The notes under the pieces were generated by a model that worked only from the letters and a program-made list of their open reading frames with translations, was not told the origin of the DNA and searched no databases. From Moniliophthora roreri (taxonomy: Eukaryota > Basidiomycota > Agaricomycetes > Agaricales > Marasmiaceae): a stretch of DNA of 64,000 nt. The position numbers were made by a program, and so were the translations under genes. Every line of letters begins with the position of its first letter. Within the stretch, counting starts at the first letter, position 1. Shown in pieces: positions 59,181-64,000 of the stretch. The DNA is taken from contig LATX02000112.1 in NCBI GenBank assembly GCA_001466705.2, forward strand, positions 682,001 through 746,000, in the 5' to 3' direction.

Positions 59181-61310
59181 CCGACGTCATCAAGTTAGGT
59201 GATTATGCCTAGCTATTGGCCGAACGAGTTCGCCGCCTTTGCGACCGCGTTAGGCATGATCACACCCGTTGTAAGTTCTGATTCCAGCGCACTGGATATT
59301 CAATTGGGGAATAAAGTTCTTGATTTTTCTAATGCTTTCTGCACCCCTCCCAGCCGTTCTTGATGCACTCCCGTCCCTTCTCATACCTATGTCTAGCCTT
59401 TTATTTTATGTTTCTCGAGCTCTCACACCCAATAGGAACGCAATTCTTTTTTCGTCAAGGCTTGATCACACCGACCTGATGTCATTTAAAAAGTAAGTTG
59501 GCCTTCTCACATCCCATGTGTATTTGATGACGATTTCAATAGGCTAGTAAACTATGACCCGCTTCATATAAACTGCACCATGGTCTATTTTTTTTGGGAC
59601 TTGTGACCGAAAGGCCCCCCAACAGTGAAAGTATTACGGCCATGCAACTTCCGCGGACTTTTTTGCTCCCAGAAATTAAAGTTTTCGTTGAAAGCGGAGG
59701 ACTGGGGTCTTTAGGTTTTGAGACGGTCGAAGATCACAAATGAAAGAAGCATGTATGGGGTGAGTTGACAGCATCGTACGACACGTATATCGATTTACAC
59801 AGCCACAATTAGGATCGTCAGTCGTCATCAAAGGACACAACTCGGAGGGTATGCGCTGCAGCTCCCCTGACCGATCATACTCAAGTGTCGTACGAGGACG
59901 TCATTCTGCAAGCCATATTGTCTTCGTCATCAGCTGTTAGTTGCAGTGCAAGTCGCGTTTTCAGTGTGCTTGGTCCACCATCTGACCTAATTGCTACCAG
60001 TAACTTCGTTCCTTAATGGCCCCCCACGCCCTTAATACGACTTATCAACGTTTGCCCGACACCTCCGAGTGCTAATCCTCATTTGTTGGACTAGATCCCT
60101 CCCCGTACCTCGGGCTCCGAGCCCGAGGGAATAGGATTGGATCGCTTCAGAGACAGGCGTCTTTGGAGGCCCTTGAAAGCTTCCCGCCCTCACTTCGTCT
60201 GCCGTTAAAGCTTACGACTTCATTTCGGTTCAGTCCAAGCGACTCATAGCATGTCAAGCACTAGAGCCTTTTGCTTCCATGTTCTAGTGCTGTATTCCTC
60301 ATACTGATTTCGATGTGTTGGCGTGGGCAGCTATCGAGCCACATTCCACGCTATCCGCTCTCAGATAGGATATTCTGCAATCGTAAGTTGCTTTCTTTGT
60401 TTCGTTGCAAAAGATCAGATAATGATTCTTTGCACAAGCGACCCGGCCTTTGCCTTGGATATGAAGAGTTTGACGTTCATATCCGACCGTCCATCATTTA
60501 ATGCCCACACTGATATACTTTATCATCACGAATGGTCGAGTTTCAAAACGCGTAACGTCTGCTTGGGAATTTTTCAATGCATCCCTTGAAGTTAACCTTT
60601 CATCTTCCAATTCTGCCAAGCGTGCGTTCTCCTGTCGCGTAGGGTACAGGGTATGTCTCTGTTGTGGAGACATGCCTCCGATTAAGATGCAACTTACATA
60701 TTACCATAGAAGGTTTTCTGGGAAGTTCTTCTATTTTTCCTGCGACGAATTTCCGGTGACCACGGTAAGTGGTTTATCAATGTCGTCGGTTGCATGCTTG
60801 TTGTCGCTCACCCCTGTCTTCGAGGCTGATAACATCCGACAATGCATTTTACGTGTTCATAAGTTATGATTATTACTTTTTTTGATGGCTGAGCTGACAC
60901 ACATCTCTTAGGTTGTATGCTACTTCGTCGGCGAAACATTTATCGCTGCCCAGTCATCATACAATGTTCGTCTCGATAACCATTCCGAGCTTCTCGGGAC
61001 GAACTTCCGGTCCCTGTCGAACGCCACATGGATGCTTGAGCAGGAGTCAAGAGGTGTCCCAAAATATGGACCGACACCGTGAACTTACAATCAACTCGGG
61101 ATTGTTTAAGCCGGTCACTCCAATACTCGGAGACGAACGAAACGGAATTGTTTCTCAGGCTCGCAGACGTGGGGGTCTTCCCGCCTCCATGTTCATCTCC
61201 TGCGGAGGTGTGGGAGTTTCGGATGGAACGTAGTACTCGTTTCAGGCTGCATTCCATTCGTCTACTTGTTCACTTGGCCACAAACGTCAACGTCAAGCGG
61301 ACACAATAAT
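59181..61310 (+). other. Fragments with coding-like text and splice-like signals, unresolved
   Basis: The plus strand shows several short open segments next to good GTAAGT donors (59271, 59491, 60382, 60765) and T-rich or ATAG acceptors. Examples of text are 'MPSYWPNEFAAFATALGMI' near 59206, 'FLLPEIKVFVESGGLGSLGF' near 59665 and 'FISDRPSFNAHTD' near 60475. I could not join them into one frame and no family is secure. This may be one or more decayed genes or a gene whose exons I could not place. Confidence 0.25.
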
Positions 61311-63050
61311 CATTTACGATTGGTTATCGACGGCCTCGCTTAGTAATTGGTCGTATTCCCGAGCTGTAGCTTTTTTTTTTTACCTGAGCCGGGGTGGGTA
61401 CGGTTTCTCAATCTCATCAATGATTTATGAACTCTCATTGGTTGACGGTTTACTGTGTTCCCTACTCTTGGCTTATCTGGGCGCTGCGACCATCTGCAGT
61501 CTGTCAGCTCCCTCTCGTAGCTTGTGGTCGAGCCATGCTCGCCATACTCGCAAGTGGTGAGTACAGCTGACGTTTCTTTCATGGTGGCTGTTAGTACTCA
61601 AGTGACCGTGGTGTCCCTGGAAAGTATGGTCCCCACACGAAAGCCGTGAATTCCCGCTCTATTACGGGACCAGTACCGCCTTCTTTTAAATATTGCGGGT
61701 ACGATGTCGTTCATCCCTCCAAGTGACTGACCAGTCTAGGCGCTGGAAGCCGCTGTCCCATCGCCACGTCTCCGCAGATCTTCAGGCATGCACTCGGGAT
61801 AATCAGAGCTCGCTGATCCTCCATGGAGACTCTCGGCAGAAGCATATGGAAGCATGTGGTAACACTGGTACCATAGTGATCTCGAACGCTGACTGGTTGT
61901 GGGTTGCGGGACAAAGATAAGGCGATTTTCTTTAATGTAACCCTATTCATATTCTGGTCAAATCGCGTTTCTCCGTCGGCTTTTATCGTATGAGTCAGAG
62001 AGTTCCAGACACCTCGGGACACCCGCTAGGACGTGAAGCTCAGAATTGCTAGTACGCTAATCAACGTAAATCTCCGACATCCGATCAGAGCAAAGCCAAG
62101 AATATTTGGAACGATGTTTGTGTAGTTGTTCTCCAGACACCGATATTCTTGAATAGCGAGTAAATCCTCGAGCCATCAATTGTCTCTGCGTGCTTCTTTT
62201 GCTTCTGTCAATCAGGTCCAGTCATCTTTGGTAGATTTCGGATCAAGTTGAAACTGTGGCTCGATGTTTCAAGTCCACCTGCTGATGTCTCGCATGGCAC
62301 CCTACCTGTTACTCCACAAATATCTGGACCCACTAATGACTAGCCAGTCCTTCGAATCTTTTGCCGCTGACGGTTGCTAAGTCGGTCGGACCTTTAAAAC
62401 TTTGCGCCCCTCAACTGAGAAACCCGAGGCCTACTACCTGTAATCTTTGAACGCATATTTGAATCGGGGTGATATTATCTGATCTGTCCAAGAATAGTCG
62501 CCCTATTACAGGCGCCCTTGAGGACAAGGTATTCGGATGGATATATACTGGAAGCAAGTTGAGACAGGGCGGAACAATTGAGATACCTATGTCCCAAGAA
62601 AAATGGATTTCTGTCGTGATAGAAAGAGTGGAGGAACAAGGCGCAGTAGAGAAGAGCCGGAAAGCTGTCGGGGCTGGGTGTTACAGTGGAGGATATGCCG
62701 CAATCGACGAGCTACGCACGGAGACTAGCCGGAACTTCTTGCGTAGTGGTTACCGAGATGATGTGTGCCACGGACAGTAAGTAGACATACTGAACCACTG
62801 ACGAGCCTCCATCTCTGTATATGGCAGCTGTACACAAATTGCCGAAAATCCCACTCCAAAAGGTGCTTGGGCCGCGTGGTTTTCATTTTCGACCCCACTG
62901 CGGGGAAATAAGCACTCGCGGGCAGCTGCACTGTAACTACCGCCGAGTCCGACGCATTGGCTGCACCTTGAATCACAACTTGTAAAAATACTGCCGGGAT
63001 ACAGAAATCCCGGAAATGAGTGGTCACTAGTTGTTCGTTGGTTACTCACA

Positions 63051-63070
63051 TGTCAGGGCATTCCCTGACA
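63051..63070. repeat. Short inverted repeat (8-bp arms)
   Basis: TGTCAGGG and its exact complement CCCTGACA, separated by 4 bases. It could form a small hairpin, or be a binding site or an element end. There is no adjacent gene whose terminator it could be. Confidence 0.6.
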
Positions 63071-63171
63071 GGCCTACCAGTGCCTTGCGCAGCAAGACCA
63101 TGAGACTTGCCGGAGGGTACTCCAAGCAGCGGGAATGAGGAGTCTGTTGGCTTGACCGGGCATCTCTGGCA

Positions 63172-63185
63172 ACTTATCGATAAGT
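63172..63185. repeat. Perfect 14-bp palindrome
   Basis: ACTTATCGATAAGT reads the same on both strands. No context was found for it. Confidence 0.6.
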
Positions 63186-64000
63186 CTGCCAGCAAGTAAA
63201 TCAGCGGGAATAAACCGTATCAATTCACAAAAGCATATGAACCATGGCAAGTCTAGTTGGTATGACTCTGGCAAGAAGCGTCATATCGGGTTTTGCCGGA
63301 TATCCTTACCAAGCACCTTTGCTGGTCTCCCCTCCCTCTGCTCAAGCTATGCCGCGAAATACCTAGCGACTCTATCGAGAACCGGAGTAATATGAGCTGA
63401 GAAGCCTGGACATCCTAAAGACATTGTGACTTGGTGTGTAAAACCTATCCAGCTGACCGATTCAATCGTTCTGATGCAACGTCAGCACACCACTACTTCA
63501 TTCTGAATCTCTAGCATTAATGTATTTCAAGTCATTCACCACCTCATAACATCTTTTGTGGACGCGTTTTACACATACATCGTCGTTTCTATTCGCGATC
63601 GTCTTTCAACTGGGTGTTAGGCTGCGCGCTGTCACGCAAAGCAAGGACAACTGCAAGTAGGACGGTCGCGATAGTCGATTTTTGGCATGCTGTCCGATCA
63701 TCAAGCACCGAGGCTGCACTCATTCCGATGTCGACATCGCAATACATGGTGACGTCGACCTGTCCGCCTCAGGTACAACTAACACCTACATCATACCCTG
63801 CACAAAGTTCACATACCTTTCAGGGTCGACGTAATTCCTAGTCTTCGGACACTGCCGCGTTTTGCAAGACCTGTCCATTCCTTATCGTAAATACTTCATG
63901 CCAAGGGGCGCTGAAGCTGTCGACGTCAGAATGAGTCCTTACTGGACCGTTTATAATATAAATTTGAAGGTTAGGATATTCCCATACTTGATGTTTCTGA

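Larger units (their letters stand above)
61311..64000. other. Gene-poor right end
   Basis: No recognised gene. A hairpin-like inverted repeat lies at 63051-63070 and a 14-bp palindrome at 63172-63185. Frames of about 100 residues near 62469-62780 (plus) and 62725-63049 (minus) overlap each other and carry no motif. Confidence 0.4.

Noticed and set aside
60415..60590. Phrase FISDRP resembling a cytochrome P450 N-terminal segment
   Set aside because: No heme-binding FxxGxRxCxG, ExxR or I-helix motif anywhere nearby.

Overview
The window looks like a nuclear segment from a filamentous basidiomycete, most likely an agaricomycete. Genes are compact and cut by many short introns (mostly 45-60 bp, GT..AG, several with CTNAC-like branch sites). 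The gene content fits: a Zn2Cys6 regulator, two GH128 glucanase genes, Kre9/KNH-like wall proteins, an NACHT relic with a basidiomycete-style N-terminus, and a KP4-like relic. No taxon was assigned by search. Most genes below were assembled by hand from several reading frames, so exon edges were judged by splice signals and family similarity.

Layout. 0-2.6 kb: a Zn2Cys6 transcription factor running off the left edge. 2.6-6.9 kb: little recognisable coding. 7-16.2 kb is a dense housekeeping block: an FHA splicing protein (SNIP1/Pml1), a C2H2 zinc-finger protein, mitoribosomal mS41, the vacuolar fusion factor Mon1, a BTB protein and guanine deaminase. 16.3-17.6 kb: a secreted GH128 glucanase. 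18.4-20.8 kb is a decayed accessory patch with a broken NACHT NTPase, a 24-bp tandem duplication and a broken KP4-like gene. 21.3-26.2 kb: an EBP-type sterol isomerase, two tandem Kre9/KNH-like secreted proteins and an extended SDR reductase. 27.4-36.8 kb: a GH99-like protein with a long disordered tail, a kelch-BTB protein and two small membrane or mitochondrial candidates. 37.2-44.1 kb: PNP oxidase, class I fructose-bisphosphate aldolase, a small mitochondrial-type protein, a second GH128 enzyme and FKBP12. 45-52.5 kb is gene-poor. 52.5-54 kb: an Ecl1-type zinc-binding longevity factor. 55.5-64 kb is gene-poor and holds a 144-bp TA-flanked inverted-repeat element.

The genes do not form one pathway. 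Most are housekeeping functions (splicing, mitochondrial translation, vacuole traffic, purine salvage, vitamin B6, glycolysis, prolyl isomerisation) beside wall and secretion genes. I found no coherent biosynthetic cluster or clearly new system. The points most worth a second look are the class I aldolase, the TA-flanked element, an eight-base motif repeated six times beyond the 3' end of the Ecl1 gene, the decayed NACHT/KP4 patch, and three GC-AG introns, one next to a 10-nt exon.
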